A stretch of 64,000 nucleotides of DNA from Phytopythium helicoides (GCA_024867545.1 JANFNE010000009.1:656501-720500), one strand, 5' to 3'. Shown: positions 21,185 to 34,371, counted from the first letter of the stretch. A program made the numbers and translations. The notes: generated by a model from the letters alone, not told the origin.

Positions 21185-24100
21185 CTACTGCTGCAGCAGC
21201 TGGCGCCACGCGTCCAGGCTGCTTCCACTATTACCAAACGCGAAGTCCTTCCACACGCCCTGCTGCTGCGACGCGTCCTGCTTGCCCCACCACACTACGA
21301 CCGCTTCTCGAGACGATAGACACTCCATTGCCGAAAGTACGGCACTCAACAACTTGGCTGCGTGTCCGCCAGCAACGAGGCTAGCGCCGGCCTCACGGAA
21401 CCAGCTTAGCGACAAGCTACCGGATTGGAACAGAGGTGCCAATAGTTCGCCAAGATTGTCGCCTAGCTGCGGGATGTCGATGAGGAGGTCCTCAAAGTCC
21501 TCGAGAACGAACTCCATCGCCGTCTCTGCGTCGTCTGCGGTCACGTGTTTGCGCTCCGCTAGCTTGGCGAGCAGCTCACCTGCCTTCAAGCGCACGTCCG
21601 CCTTCGCCTCAATGCTAACCATCACCAAGGTGTGCGCAAAGTGCATCCAACAATCCGGGACACCTTCCAGTTCCTCGATGCACCGCACCACCTCGTCCAG
21701 GTCCATGACCGAAATGTACTCATCGATCGTGCTGCGCATCTTTCCAGCAACTTCCGGGTCCAGATCGTCTTCCTCGTCGTCGTCGGAGCCACGCCCACCG
21801 TTGAAGAAGTCTTCGATGCCGTTAGCGCGCAGATACTCTTCCACTTGCGACTCCGAGCGCATAGACCGAGGAAGCACGCTCGCCGCAGTCAACTCTTCAT
21901 CATTCAGCATCCGAACCACTGTCTGTTCATTGGTCTCCGACTCGACAACGGTGAGAACCTCTGGGAAAATCATTGACGTGAGTTTTGAGTCAATGAGATG
22001 GCGCAGCGCATCGTTGACCATCCAAGACAGCCCAAAGCAACCGGACGCGATGAGACGACCAAAGACAAGCGCCGAGTATTGATGGATGTGCGGAATGTCG
22101 ATGCGCATGTCTTCCAAGAACTCCATGACGCTAACGATCGCTTGTTGGATAGCGTCGGCGCTCAGCGCCCCCGACCGATAGAGCCCTGCGAGCAAGTCGA
22201 CTGCGAGCTCGCGTTCATTTTCCTTGCCGTCCAACGCCACATTGATAGCCTCTTCAGCAAACTCCGGATGAAATGGATCGATCGGTAGCTCGCGCACGCA
22301 CGCAGCAGCTTCCTCCATATCTACAATCGAGATGTACTCTTTGATGATACTCTTGATTCGGTTCCTCATTTGTGCAGGATCCAATGTTGGAGCTTGGATC
22401 TCCTCGGCTTCTTCTTCCTCCTCTTCATCAATTTCATGATCAGGCTCACTCGGCTCCGTTTCCGTTCGAGCAACAATCAAGTTGCTACTCTCGCGGGCCA
22501 ACTGAATACTAGAGATTTGCGTCTTGCGACGACGCTGAGTGAGATTGTCGTGCTGGGCATTCTTGCCCTGCTGCTGGAGCTTCTGCGCTTCGCGACGAAC
22601 TTCTTCCAGGGTCTTCTGCTGGAGCTCCTAATTATCGCAAGACATGGAAAAAGTTAGCAAAAGCAGATACGCTCCCCAGATATTCGTGATACGTAGTACC
22701 TTTCGTCGGGGCTCCCACATGTGGTCGCGCATCTCCAGGACGTCTTGGATGAGGAAGCGAGATCGCGAGTTCAACTTCTTGTCTTCTGACAGCTCCACGA
22801 GTCGAAGAATAATGATCTTCATGATCGTCTTGGTGTCCGCACGGTCAAACTTCTTGCCCACAGTTGCAAGCATCTTGCACAATGCTTCCAGATCTTCTTC
22901 ATCGGGAAACCGAATCGCTTGAGCATGCACTTCCTCTCCGGGAATTAGCTCCAGGCCAAGAAGTTGGAAGATGCAATCCTGGATAACATTTTGCTACTCG
23001 TCCAAGTGTCCTTGTTAGTATGATTGATAAGACAACTGAATTCAGTGCTAAGCAGTACCTTGAGGATGCCGACCTTGAACAGCTCACCCAGGAAGCGCAT
23101 GTTTCCAAGCATTTTTCGCTTTGCACGCATTGCGAGCTGTGATACCAAAAATGCGAACCGAATCAGAACACTACAACATTTTCAACAAAAAAAAGGACGA
23201 TCTACGCGACTGCGTACAATGTTGCGCTGGCGCTCATCCATTTCCTCGTCGGTTGGCTCGGGCTCACTATGTTTGCTCTGCATCAAGTTCGAGTTCATAG
23301 ATTTGGTACCCTGATCAGCTCACGATGCGAAACAACAAAGCACTCACCGTCTTCTCGAACTCGCTTTGGCAGCGAGTAACCAGAATTTCTGTAAAGCTAG
23401 TAGCATGTAGAGCTTCTTGACGCGCCTTGTCAGCTGGTCGATATCAGTACGTCAGACCCGAGCAATTTTGTCTAGAATCATCATTAATACTCTAGGCTGA
23501 CCTGTTTCAAACGGTCCACCAATTGGTTCATCGTCTTGCAAATCCGCCGCGCTAATTTCTTATCAAAGAACACTCGCATCGTCAATGATGAGTTGTTGAC
23601 AACAAAACAGTGAAGGAACATACTGGCATAGTAGAAGCTTCCCTTCTCTTTTTCACCCACAACCACAACAGTTCCGTCGTTGTAGTGGAATGTCTCCGAC
23701 GTCAGTGCCGCTAATCACATAAATGTTAGAAAGCTTTCTCGTCTGAAGTGACTTCAAAATCTACATACCGTAGTTGCAGCTTGAAGTAGCTTCGGTATTG
23801 GAAGTCGCAGCGTCGATGCATTCTTGAGCACTTGAATCACAAAAACAAATATGTTAGAAATCGGTTCCATCAGTAGGAAGTGCGTTTATACACCGTTTAC
23901 CTGCTAAACGGCCCTGCGTAAGGCTCCAGCCGATCTCCGTTCAATGCGATCCAGCGGTATGCCTGCCATCCCATTTCATCATGTTACTTCAACTTATCTG
24001 CCGAAAGAGCAATACAGCGCGTACCTCAGAGTTTCCAGTGTCAGCCATCGAGTGAAGAAATGCCCATCTCTTGGATTTCATTCGAGTGCCAAATTCCTTG

Positions 24101-26713
24101 CAAAGGTCAGCGTAAACATCGGCAAAGCTTGGTTCCTCGAGAGCCTTGTCCATGATGCACGAAACAACCAATCTGTGGTACACGACAAACAGGAATGATT
24201 AAATATCCGATTAGTCGCGGTAGGCATGATGATGGGGTTACCTCAAGACTGCCAAAGTTGTGATCTCCATGTTACACAGCTCATCAGTGAGCTTCTTGAA
24301 CTTTTCGCGAGTGAGCTTGTTCAACAAACTCTTGACTTGGCTCAGGACACTAACCGGGCCTTCTTGAGCCTTCTTAGGCACCCAGCGGTTCTCCGAAACT
24401 GTGAGAGGTTCCACTGGACCATCAAACAGAGGTGGCGGTGGTGGCTGGTTGCGACCTCGGCCGCCTCCACCACCGCGTCTCTCTTTGCCACGAGAGCCAG
24501 CTCCGCCTTGTCCACGCTGAGCTTGCCTACCTCCCCGTGTTTCGCGGTCGCGTCGGCTAATGCTGCTTCCAATAGACCGCCCTTGAGGCCCACCAGATCC
24601 TCCACGACCACCTCTTCTTCGTGAAGGAACAGAGGAAGGATCGCGCACTTGAAATACCTCCGTAATTCTCATGTCCGGTAAATCTGCTGGTCTCGGTAGG
24701 GCGAATGCCATCAATCTGCCATTCCATGAACAAAGGTGTTAGGACGAAGCTTTAAAAACTTGCTTGGGAGAAAACGAAACAAATGTCGAACCGTCGCAAT
24801 TCTGCAATGGAGTACTTGATCTTCTCCACAAGCAAAGAGCTCGCAGCACGAGGTTGAGCCGTGATTGATGCGCGAAGTGATGATCCCATCCCAACCCGAC
24901 CTGGTGCATTAACGGAAGTCTTGAGCGACGACTGGAACCCGACCACCCGGCCTGCTTGCTCTCGCTTGGCGTTCTCGCGATCGAGCTTCGCAAAATATTC
25001 GGCAGCGCGCGCTTCCTTCTCACTTGGTGCCTCACGTGACTTTTGGTCAGCATTTGCCGGTCCTCGCGGCATTGCAGTTCGATGGTCGTCAATTGATGCA
25101 GATCGACTCATCAACTCTGCCAGGCTCTTGCCCCGCCCAAGGTTACGCGATTCCATGCGCTCACGGAGTTTTTCGGCAAGTTTCTTGCGGTCAGCTTCAC
25201 TTGCCTCAGAATGCTCTTCACCGGTGTTTGCGTTACCAGACTCGTTATCTTGTTTAATAGACTCTGTGAGAGAGGAGCGCATTGGCAAGCGTTCCGCTTC
25301 ACCACTCTGCCCAGGTTTCTCGACTTGGCGACCCGGTGAGTGGCTGTCTGGACCCACAACTCTAGTAGCGTTTGGAGGACCGGGGCGTCCATCAGCCCGC
25401 ACATCATGGGAGATGCTTCGCGCTCCCAGTGACGTTGTCCGCCTAAGGCCAGGTGTTGCTCCATCCAGAGAGGTTCTTCGCGGTTGCAAGTCATCTCCAT
25501 GACGAACATTCCTTGAGGCGTCCATTCGACCTTGAAAGCGAACATCCTGGATGCTTTTGTTAGACTGTAGCCTCGTCGGAGCAGGAGAACTGGCGCCCAG
25601 AGATCCGCTAGACAACCGCCGAAGCCCTGGACCTGCAGCACCTCTGTCCCGAAGACTTGAGCCAATTCCAGGACGCTCATGAGGGTCACTGGTTCTTGGC
25701 CGGTTGCGGTCGTTCAAAGGACTACTGCGTCGACTGCTTGATCTGCTATCAGGGCGACGGCGATCCCATCGCGGATTGCGGTCGCTACGGTCTGAGCGCT
25801 GCGATGAGATGCTATCCGTACTGTTCTTTCTAGACAGTGTTGGGCGCGTCAGCGGCGTGGCGCGATTGTCACCTTCTCGCTCAACTCGACGATACGCCGG
25901 CTGGGGCGAGTGATCACGATTGCCATGCGCATATCGCCCATCCCGCGAATCTCTGCTGCTCGACCGTCGCGATGATCCTGCATCATTACGACTGCTGGTA
26001 AATGATTTGCTTGAGCCTCGATCCTTTTGTCGACGCGGGCTCTCGCGTTTGTTTTGATCCCGTAGCGATGATGCCAGCGAGCTGACGAAAGGTTTTGCAC
26101 CTGCCACTTGCTGTTCGCGATCTGGGGATGACAGAGAAATGACACGGCGCTCGTGGCGCTCAGTGACGGCACTCTCCGCTCCTTTGACACTCCTCGCAGG
26201 ACTCGCAGTGCGTCGATTTCCGCCGCGGCTGTCCCGGCTCCTGTCTCGTGGGCTTTTGTTCACATTCGACTGCACGCGACTCCCGCGCTCGACAACAACA
26301 TGGCGCTCGCCCTTGCGCTCTGTGTCTGCCGGCGCAGGAGGTGGCTGCGTCTGGATCGAGGCCCTCAGCGACGACCGGAACGGCGCCGGCGCCGGATCCT
26401 TCGATGGAGGGTCCGCCTTCACACCAGTATTGCTCTTGTCACCGCTCGCCACCTCCACCTTCCTGTAGCTCTGCTTGCCCAGCGCCTTGTCCTCGCTGCG
26501 GCTCTCGCTCTTGAATCCTCCACCTCGACCTCTCCCTGCACGCCCGCCCAAGCAGCCAAGTGAGCCCGCGCATTCTGCAAAAAAGATACGCCGCACTTGT
26601 GGACGCCTCCCCGACGCAATACGCGGAGCTGCGGGCCCGGCAGCGGCGCAAAACGCACCTGACGCGCTGCGCGACCCGCCGCGGCCCCCGCCTCGACCTC
26701 CCGGAGCCTCCAT
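21185..26713 (-). CDS. EIF4G: Translation initiation factor eIF4G, 1562 aa
   Basis: Thirteen exons, 26713-26659, 26574-24792, 24715-24242, 24172-24025, 23962-23901, 23830-23769, 23710-23624, 23558-23502, 23433-23348, 23277-23218, 23136-23059, 22993-22700 and 22627-21185, sum to 1563 codons. eIF4G scaffolds eIF4E, eIF4A and eIF3 on mRNA. The first 600 residues are low-complexity Arg/Ser/Gly. KYSIAELRRLMAF near residue 606 resembles the YxxxxL eIF4E-binding site. A MIF4G domain lies at about 740-1080 (LLNKLTREKFKKLTDELCN, FTEILVTRCQSEFEKT, RKMLGNMRFLGELFKVGIL). The C-terminus has two MA3-like domains (MRNRIKSIIKEYISIVD and MRSTIDEYISVMD starts). The first intron is a multiple of three without stops, so its removal is inferred. 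The gene is divergent from TRM1. Confidence 0.9.
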
Positions 26714-26937
26714 CGCCGCCCACGTGGACCGCAAGTCGCCGACTTCCGGTGCTTCTTCGCCCCCTGAGATTTCCCCTGTTGCCTGTCAACCTCTGGAGAA
26801 ACGCAAACGCTTGCGCCTTCCAATTGGCTAAAAGTCTACATAAATACTTATTTCAGCCAATGAACACCCCCATCTATTTCTGGAGTGATGGTCTCGGGGC
26901 AACAGCACTTGCCACCAGTAGATCATCGCGCCGGTAC
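26714..26937. promoter_or_regulatory. Shared divergent promoter of eIF4G and TRM1
   Basis: About 224 bp separate the two start codons. Two CCAAT boxes are visible, at 26820-26824 (part of the palindrome CCAATTGG) and 26857-26861, with an AT-rich stretch between them. Coordinate expression of a translation factor and a tRNA-modifying enzyme would be sensible but is inference. Confidence 0.45.
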
Positions 26938-29030
26938 ATGCGCGGTGGCTTGCAGCTTCGACTCCTCGCCCGCTCCACCGCCAGCCTCTCCACCATGTCG
27001 ACGCACAGCGCGGCGCTCGCACAGCAGCTGCAGGCCAAGCAGCCGCCCGCGGGTCACAAGATCATCCGCGAGGGCGACGGCGTCATGATCTTCCCAGAGC
27101 AGAACAAGGTCTTCTACAACAACGTGCAGGTGCTCAACCGCGACCTCAGCATCTCGGTCATCTCCGAGTTCGCGCGCACGCGCGCCAGGGAGCGCCTCGC
27201 CAAGCAGGAGCGCAAGGACGCGCTAGCCAGAGGCGTCGCGGCCGCGGACTTCACGCCCACGCAGCGCTCGGACGAGGAGATCGAGGCGCACCTGCGAGAC
27301 ACGGCAGAGGACTCGGGCATCCGCATCTTCGAGGCGCTCTCGGCGTCCGGCCTGCGCTCCATCCGCTACTTCCAGCAGATCCCAGGCGTCAAGTCTATCC
27401 TCGTCAACGACATGGACGCCGCAGCCGTCGAGTCCATCAAGCGCAACGTCGAATTCAACGAGCTGCCGCTCGACCGCGTTATCCCCCATGAGGCCGACGC
27501 CACCGACGTCATGTACGCAGCGGCAATGTGTGTGTGCGGATGCTATGGTCATCGCTGACCGGTAGGTGTTTTTCAGGTACAACCACCGCAAGGACAAGGA
27601 CCAGTTCGACGTGATCGACCTCGACCCGTACGGATCAGCCTCCATCTTCCTCGACGGTGCAGTGCAGGTGCGGATGGCTCACATTGCGTTGTAAGCAGAT
27701 AACCTAGTTCTCACCCCATCTTGCTGCGCTTTAGAGTGTTGCCAACGGTGGTCTGCTCTGCGTGACGTGCACCGACATGGCGGTGCTCTCAGGCAAGAAC
27801 CCTGAGGTAAGTGACTCTTCGTCATCGTCGTTGTTGTGAAGACAAGTGGCTTAACCTAAGGCTGTTGAGCTAGGTTTGCTTCTCGCGCTACGGAGCGATC
27901 CCTAACAAGGCGAACTACCTGCACGAGATGGCTCTCCGCATGGGTGAGTCACGTACCACAATGGCTTCGAACTCAGCACAAAGCTCATTGACGAACATTA
28001 TGCATCAGTCCTGCAAACCATTGAGGCGTCCGCCAACCGCTACGCTCGTCACATTGTGCCAATCGCGTCGTGCAGCATTGACTTTTACGTCCGTGTGTTC
28101 GTCCGCGTGTACAAGTCCCCCGTGAACGTCAAGCAAGCCATGACCAAGCTGTCGTATGTATTCCAGGTAAGATCGCAATTTCGTTTATTTTTCTTCTTGC
28201 GCCACACGTGCTAATTGATTCATTTTGTTGTTTCCATAAGTGTGTGAACTGCGAGAGCTTCCACCTCCAGCCCCTCGGAGTTGCCTCTGGAAACACCTTC
28301 CACGCGTCGCGTGGTCCCGTGGTTGGCCAAGAGTGCGATCAGTGCTCCGGCAAGTACAAGATGGCGGGTCCTATTTGGTCTGCCCCCATTCACGACCGTG
28401 ACGTTGTGCTTCGCATTCGCGACCGCGTTGCAGCTACTACGACCGAGTTCCCGACGAAGGAGCGTCTGCATGGCCTGCTAACCACCATTTCGGAGGAGCT
28501 TGTGGATGCACCTCTGCACTACACGCTGCCTGGTTTGAGCAAGACTCTTCACTGCTCGAACCCGCGTATGGATCAGCTCCAGGGAGCGATCCGCCACGCT
28601 GGCTACGAGGCGTCTCAGTTCCACAAGGTACCGGATGCCATCAAGACGACTGCGCCGAACGACGTAATCTGGGATATCATGCGCTGCTGGGTGAAGAAGC
28701 ATCCTCTGAACAAGAAGCGTGAGGGCCAGGAGACCCCCGGATCCCGTATTTTGGCGAAGGAGCCCAAGTTCGAGGCGAATTTTTCGTCCAAGCGCCCTAA
28801 CGCGAACGAAAAGCCTAAGGCGCTCCGGTTCCCCAAGAACCCAGAGCCAAACTGGGGGCCAAAGGCGCGTGCCGTCGGCAACAAGGCCACTGCGACCTCG
28901 AATCCTGCAGGCGACGACGGTACGGACCCCTGTCCTGCTACATACAGCTATGTTCGACTATACTAATTGTTCTTCGCTTTTGATCACAGAGAAGACGGAG
29001 CCTGAGGCGAAGAAGGCCAAGACGGAATAA
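26938..29030 (+). CDS. TRM1: tRNA (guanine26-N2)-dimethyltransferase, 566 aa
   Basis: Seven exons (26938-27527, 27577-27667, 27735-27806, 27874-27943, 28009-28166, 28241-28919, 28990-29030) sum to 567 codons. Trm1 makes m2,2G at position 26 of tRNAs, using S-adenosylmethionine. Diagnostic parts are [21 protein letters not shown] (SAM-binding loop), [39 protein letters not shown] with the catalytic DPYG, and [19 protein letters not shown]. The zinc-binding CVNC and CDQC pairs and a Lys-rich C-terminal tail (EAKKAKTE) are also present. Start choice: ATG 26938 gives an Arg-rich mitochondrial-like presequence, ATG 26995 gives a cytosolic or nuclear form, and ATG 26860 is a third candidate. Yeast Trm1 uses alternative starts for dual targeting. 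Confidence 0.9.
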
Positions 29031-29130
29031 ACTAGAAGAACAATCGACAGCTTGGAACCAGCGGGACATAAAAAGAGAAATTCATTTTCCATCATGGCAT
29101 TGCCTTTTCTGTGGCAGCGCTTCGGTCTAA

Positions 29131-31406
29131 TTACCCGAGAGCATCGCTGTGCCACACCTTGGATTTGAGCTCCATGTATGTGAGCGGGTACTCTTCTTCG
29201 ACGTTGTCCTTCTTCCGCAGCTCCTCCAAAGACATGTGTGGGGGTCGCAAACCAGTGTATCGATACGGCTGCTGCTTTTCTACTAGTGCTGTGATCGCCT
29301 TCAGGTTGACAGCCTTGTCTGGTGATCCAGGAGCAGTCTGAGTGTTTGATGGCACTCCATGTTGTGGTGATCCAAGTCCTAAAGGAGTGATGATGTTGCC
29401 GTCACCCAACATTTGGGGCCCACGGAGCAGCTCTGCCACCTCTTCTTTTGTCATGCCTTGGCGAATTGTCACCGGCGCACCTCGCTTACCAGGAGAAGCC
29501 ACGAGCTCCTCAGTGGGGTCTCCTCCTGTAGTCGCGCTTATGGCAGCCTTTTGTTTTTGGTCGGCCACAATTTTCGTATGGTACTTTTGTAGGATAGTCA
29601 CAATCTGCTCTTCGACCTGACCGAGGACTTTCTTCAAGTCACTTTCAGCTGCATGCAAAGTAAGTCAGCAATCAGAACCACACAGAAACATAGCCATTCA
29701 TAAACGAACCGTGAAGGTCAGGACACCCTATACGTGAGTGAAATAACATGATGGAAGGTTTGAGTGCCGCAAGAAAGCTTTGAAGCTGTTGGTTGGCCGC
29801 TTCTTTAAGTTTCTTTTGCTCGTTGGTAAACTGCAGAAGAAGCGCATTGAGGTACGTAGCCCAGTATTCAAATACTTTGCATCCACTGACCTGAAGTTTA
29901 GCGCGTAGCCCTTCAATGCGATTCATGCGTTGAAAATCCACAGAGTCCTTTCTCTGCTTTAGCCTATTGGATACAAGGAGTGTGAGTACGAATGCGATCG
30001 AGGGCAACCAATTTCGATCATATCCGGCAGGGAAGCGCGTACTTTCCAATCTCTTCTCTGAGCTTTGCGATAATTTGTCGGTGATTCTCGATCTCCTCTG
30101 CAAGCTGATTCACTTGCTGGATACGGTCGAAATGTTCTGCCTCCGTGTCACAGTCAACTCATTGTTAAGGGATACGTTTGCTGGCATTAAATGCAATCAT
30201 ACAGTATGTGGATCGTGTACAAGCAAACGAGTTAGTCGCATCATAGGATATTGATTGTTGAATGCTTCGATCATCTCCGATACGGTTGTAGTGCCCGAGA
30301 CTTCGTGGATTTTTTCGATGAACGTTCGATTTTCTTGGTACTTTGTGAGCACGCTATCCGTCGCCGCCCGAGCTTGTGTTCCCTTGCCACGTCCTCTTTT
30401 CGCTCGTAACTGGTCGGCGTTTTCATGAGCATTTGATAAACTACGCATGAGTTCGTTGTCACCCAGATACTTGTACTTGTCGACATCCACAAGCTCTTCC
30501 GACTCTCGCTGGTGCAACGCTATCTCTTTGAGCTCCTGAAGAACCGTCGACGCTCGTTGGTCACAAGCTCGCTCCCACTCTTCACCTTCTTTTTGAATGG
30601 ATTCAAGCTGTGCTTCAATTGCTGCGACATCATCTCGAAGCTGCTGCACTTCCTCTCTTGTTCGTGCCACTCGGTGCTTTTTTGACAACGCTTCAAGAGA
30701 AACCTTGGTGTAAATGTCATCCATACGCGCTCGTTCCATGCGCTGGGCATCGATTCGCTCACGCAGCTTACGGTTGCTGTTGAGCTTCTCGTTCATTTTG
30801 ACGATACGCCGATCAATGTCATTCTCCATCTTGCGAATGCGTCCAAGCAAAATTGCGTGATTGTGATCCAGCGCGGCGAGCTCGTACAGTTTGGTGCGCT
30901 GTTGGGCAAGAACACTTTCATTTTCCTGGATGAGAGAGTTTAGTCGTGCAACCTCTTTGCGCTCCAGCTCTAGTCGAATCATATAGTCGTTGCCCTGGAC
31001 ATAGAGGTTGGATAGCTTCTCAGCCACTTGCTCATTGAAGAATGGGTCTTCTCGCGTAACATTATCATCAAACGAGAGCTATGTGTGCAAAATGTGAGTC
31101 AGCAACATTGCAAAACTAATGGAAGATAGGAATGGGTGCACACACCTCTTCTTCGAGTCGTCGGTTCTTCTCGTGAATCTCCTCGAGCTTTCGGTTGTGC
31201 TCAAGCAGGTACTCGGAAAAGTTTCGTGAGTGGCGTTTGGCGTCGTCTTTTTCGAGGGCAAGCAATTCCTGATCCAGAAGGCTGCCAAGCTGACGCTTTT
31301 TCACGGACGAGTCGGCGTTGGCTGTGACACCCGCAGTCTTCCCAGGTGTCGTTGCGGACCCTTTCTTGCTTATAGAGGCCTGTCGCTGAGTAGGAGACTG
31401 CGCCAT
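29131..31406 (-). CDS. Probable outer dynein arm docking coiled-coil protein, 648 aa
   Basis: Six exons (31406-31146, 31078-30203, 30140-30043, 29963-29891, 29830-29710, 29648-29131) sum to 649 codons. Residues about 60-500 are almost wholly coiled coil, with heptads such as RRLEEELSFDDN, ARLNSLIQENESVLAQQ and EEVQQLRDDVAAIEAQLES. The segment FIEKIHEVSGTTTVSEMIEAF and the layout resemble the ODAD1/CCDC114-CCDC63 (DC2) family, which anchors outer dynein arms to axonemal doublets. That would imply flagellated zoospores. The family's usual conserved block after this motif is not obvious, and the intron at 30202-30141 is the least certain join. The C-terminal 170 residues are Pro/Gly/Thr-rich and end in a short helical tail. 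It converges on TRM1 with 100 bp between stops. Confidence 0.6.
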
Positions 31407-32225
31407 CAGGCTTTAGAATCCAGATGGACAAACTGGTGCTAGAGCTGTGCCACTTCGCTCGTTTCACGAGATCGCTGGTATTTTGGGCAACTAAACCCAA
31501 CTGACTGCATACTGTAGATAGTAGCGACACGTTTGACACAGCGAAAGAACCAAAAGACTTCAAACGCAGCAACAATTTTGCATCTGAACTGGAGCTGCCA
31601 CGATAGATGGTTGCAGCGCCCCAAGTCTCCTTAGGTGGAACGCGTCAAGCCTCTCTTGACTTGTCAGCGATGCTCTGTGTAGCCCACCGAACCCACCGAA
31701 TTCGTTGATCCCGGTGATCACCAGCGAGTCCACGAGCGAGTCCACCAAGTCACACAATCGCGAACCAGCTCATCATCCTTCTGGGCACGGCGCTCCCGTG
31801 TCGTCGAAATGCTCAAACGCACGATGTTGTCGGTTCGTTCGTCACTCGGGTTCAACATCCAGCCCGATATCCGGACGCGCGCCGGATACCGTTCAAACGC
31901 ACGAGACCACCACTCTTTAAATCGTGTGGTCCCCACCAGCCCACTCATTCCAGACCTCTAATTGGCCAGAATACCGTCAATCTCCCCATTTTCCTCCAAT
32001 CAGGCGCAGGAAATCCCTGCATTCTTCTCTCTCCCCCTCCTTCTTCCCCCCTCGCCACCGCGAGAAACGGCCGCCGTCGCGCGCCCGCCCGCCCCGCCGC
32101 CCCGCCCCGCGTGCGCCTCCCCCGCGCCTCGCGGCCGCCGCAGCCTCCGCCAGCCACTCGCGCGCCGCTCCGCGCGTCCCAACGAGCCCCCGCTCGGCCT
32201 CTGGCGCGCGCTACAAGCCGAGCAA
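31407..32225. promoter_or_regulatory. Divergent region between docking protein and sirtuin
   Basis: This 819-bp region has CCAAT-type boxes at 31961-31965 (ATTGG) and 31996-32000 (CCAAT), followed by a pyrimidine-rich, then C-rich leader before the sirtuin ATG. A minus-strand ATG frame of 76 codons (31948-31718, MSGLVGTTRFKEWW...) lies inside. It has no recognisable motif and I do not call it a gene. A short tandem duplication (GTGGACTCGCT-like units) lies near 31722-31745. Confidence 0.35.
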
Positions 32226-34371
32226 ATGGACACGAGCGCCAGGAGTGTTGGTCCGGCCGCCACGTCCTCGACCACGAGCCCGAGGGACCGCAGCGTCAGC
32301 ATGAACGCGCCGCCCAACGCGCCGCCGGCCAAGAAGCAGCGCGCGTCGGACGACGAGAACGAGACGGCGTCGCCCCCCGCGCCCGTCGCGAGTCCTGCGG
32401 CCGTCGGCGGCGCTCAGGAACCCGCGGAGGCGGACGCTGCGACTGACGCAGCGAAAAATGGCGACGCAGAGCGTGGTGACGACGAGGACGAGGGCTCCGA
32501 CGCCTCCGACGCGTCTAGCGTCACGGAGGAATCGTTCATGTCGTGGCTCATGGAGCAGGTGCGAGCTGCAGTCGGTGAAGAAAGTGGCGGACGAATCCCT
32601 CACAAATGATACGTTGGTGACGATCACGTGCAGAAAAACCAGGGTGTGAACGCCGGCCAGATGCTGGACGTGCTGGGCCTTGGCGTGTCGGAGGGAGTGG
32701 CCGTGGACGATGACGAGCTGTGGGAAGCCATGCTGTCGATGGGGATCCGGCTCATCCGCCCCAGCGTGCCGGTGCGTAGCTCTCTCTCTGCCGACTGGCT
32801 GGGACCACTATCGAGGGTGCTTGGCGATCCTTCAGTGGTTCCATGTTGAAGATGATGGAGAATGATGTCCCCAGGATTAATTTTGGGCTGTCGTTTGTCG
32901 CGTTTTGGGATGTTTGTGCAACCAGGCGCGCCAAAAGCTTGATCACGTCAATACGCTCGATGATGTCGTCCGGCTACTGCGTGACGCCAAGAAAGTTGTC
33001 GTACTCGCTGGCGCCGGCATCTCCGTGGCCTGCGGCATCCCCGACTTCCGCTCCGAGAACGGTATTTACAGCGTACGTGTCGCCGCGATTACATTCAAGG
33101 CCCTGAAGAGAGCTTGGCTGACGTGTTGACTTGTACAGCGACTCGGCGAGTACAATCTTCCCGACCCGCAATGCATGTTCGGTACGTATTGCAGCGCGGG
33201 TACACCAGCCTTTGTGCACTCCTCAGCTGATTGACCCTCGTATCGTGTACCAGATATTGAGTTCTTCCGCTCAAACCCTCGACCATTCTTCGCGTTTGCG
33301 AAGGAACTGTTCCCAAAATCAAAGGGCTTCACCTTCGTGCCGTCCAGGTAAGATTTTGTCAAGGATGGTGAGAAAGATAGAGTTGCACCCTGCTGACATA
33401 TGTGTGGTTGTGCAGGAGTCATTACTTTCTCAAGCTGCTGGAAGATAAGGGGAAGCTACTACGAATTTACAGTCAGGTACGCTTCTTCTGACGCTTTACT
33501 GTAAATGTCAATCGTGGAGGCTGACATGGCAATGGTACATCAGAACATTGACATGCTAGAGCATGCGGCGGGGATATCTCATGAGCGAAGTGTACTTTGT
33601 CACGGATCGTTTGCAACCGCAACCTGCCTTTCTTGCAAAACTACGTATCCGAATGATGCCATCCGCGAAGACGTGGCCAAGCAGCAAGTACCGATGTGTA
33701 AAGTTTGCAACGCGCCCGACGGAATCATCAAGCCAGACATTGTCTTTTTCGGCGAGTCCCTGCCGCGCCGCTTCCACGACTCCATCAAGAGTGATGAAGG
33801 CGAAGCCGACTTGGTGCTTGTGATGGGCTCGTCACTCAAGGTGAATCCAGTGCGAAGTATCGTGGGACGGTTCAAGAAGGAGACTCCGATGGTACTTATC
33901 AACCGAGAACCAGTTGGTCGCCCACATCTCTTTGATGTAGAGCTCCTTGGTTTCTCGGACGATATTATTGAGGAGGTTTGCCGCCGACTTGAGTGGGAGA
34001 TTCCTCAGCCTGACCCCATACTTCTGAGCCACTCCAACCTGTCAGAGAGTGCTATCGCTGCGCACTCACGCCCTGCTGAGATATCCGAGCGACAGTTTGA
34101 GTTTGTAGCGCCATCTCGGTATATGTTCGACGGAGCCAAGCCAAATTACGTTAGCTCTGACGAAGATGGAGACTCGGACGAGTCGTCCAGCAACCCTGGC
34201 GATGGAGTTTCTGGTGCGGAAGCTGCAGTAGCTGACGCTATGCACATGGAGAGCGAGGATGAGCGGGCGAAGCGGCAATGGACTCGTGGTGCTGAAGAGG
34301 AAGATCAGGACGAGTTGATGGGCAGTGGCAACGAATTATTAGGGCACAGCAGCTTCGAAGAAGACAACTGA
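32226..34371 (+). CDS. Class I (SIRT1-type) NAD-dependent protein deacetylase, 547 aa
   Basis: Seven exons (32226-32558, 32634-32771, 32926-33072, 33139-33181, 33254-33347, 33416-33476, 33544-34371) sum to 548 codons. Sirtuins remove acyl groups from lysine using NAD. The core shows VVVLAGAGISVACGIPDFRS (NAD site), NPRPFFAFAKELFP, SHYFLKLLEDKGKLLRIYSQNID, the catalytic His in SVLCHGSF, and zinc ligands in CLSCKTTY and CKVCN. It continues with GIIKPDIVFFGESLP, VMGSSLKVNPV and LINREPV. Acidic, Ser-rich N- and C-terminal tails and a KKQR-like basic patch near residue 37 agree with a nuclear SIRT1/Sir2-like deacetylase. Intron 2 is 154 nt, twice the usual local size. The stop is 205 bp from the convergent POP1 stop. 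Confidence 0.9.
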
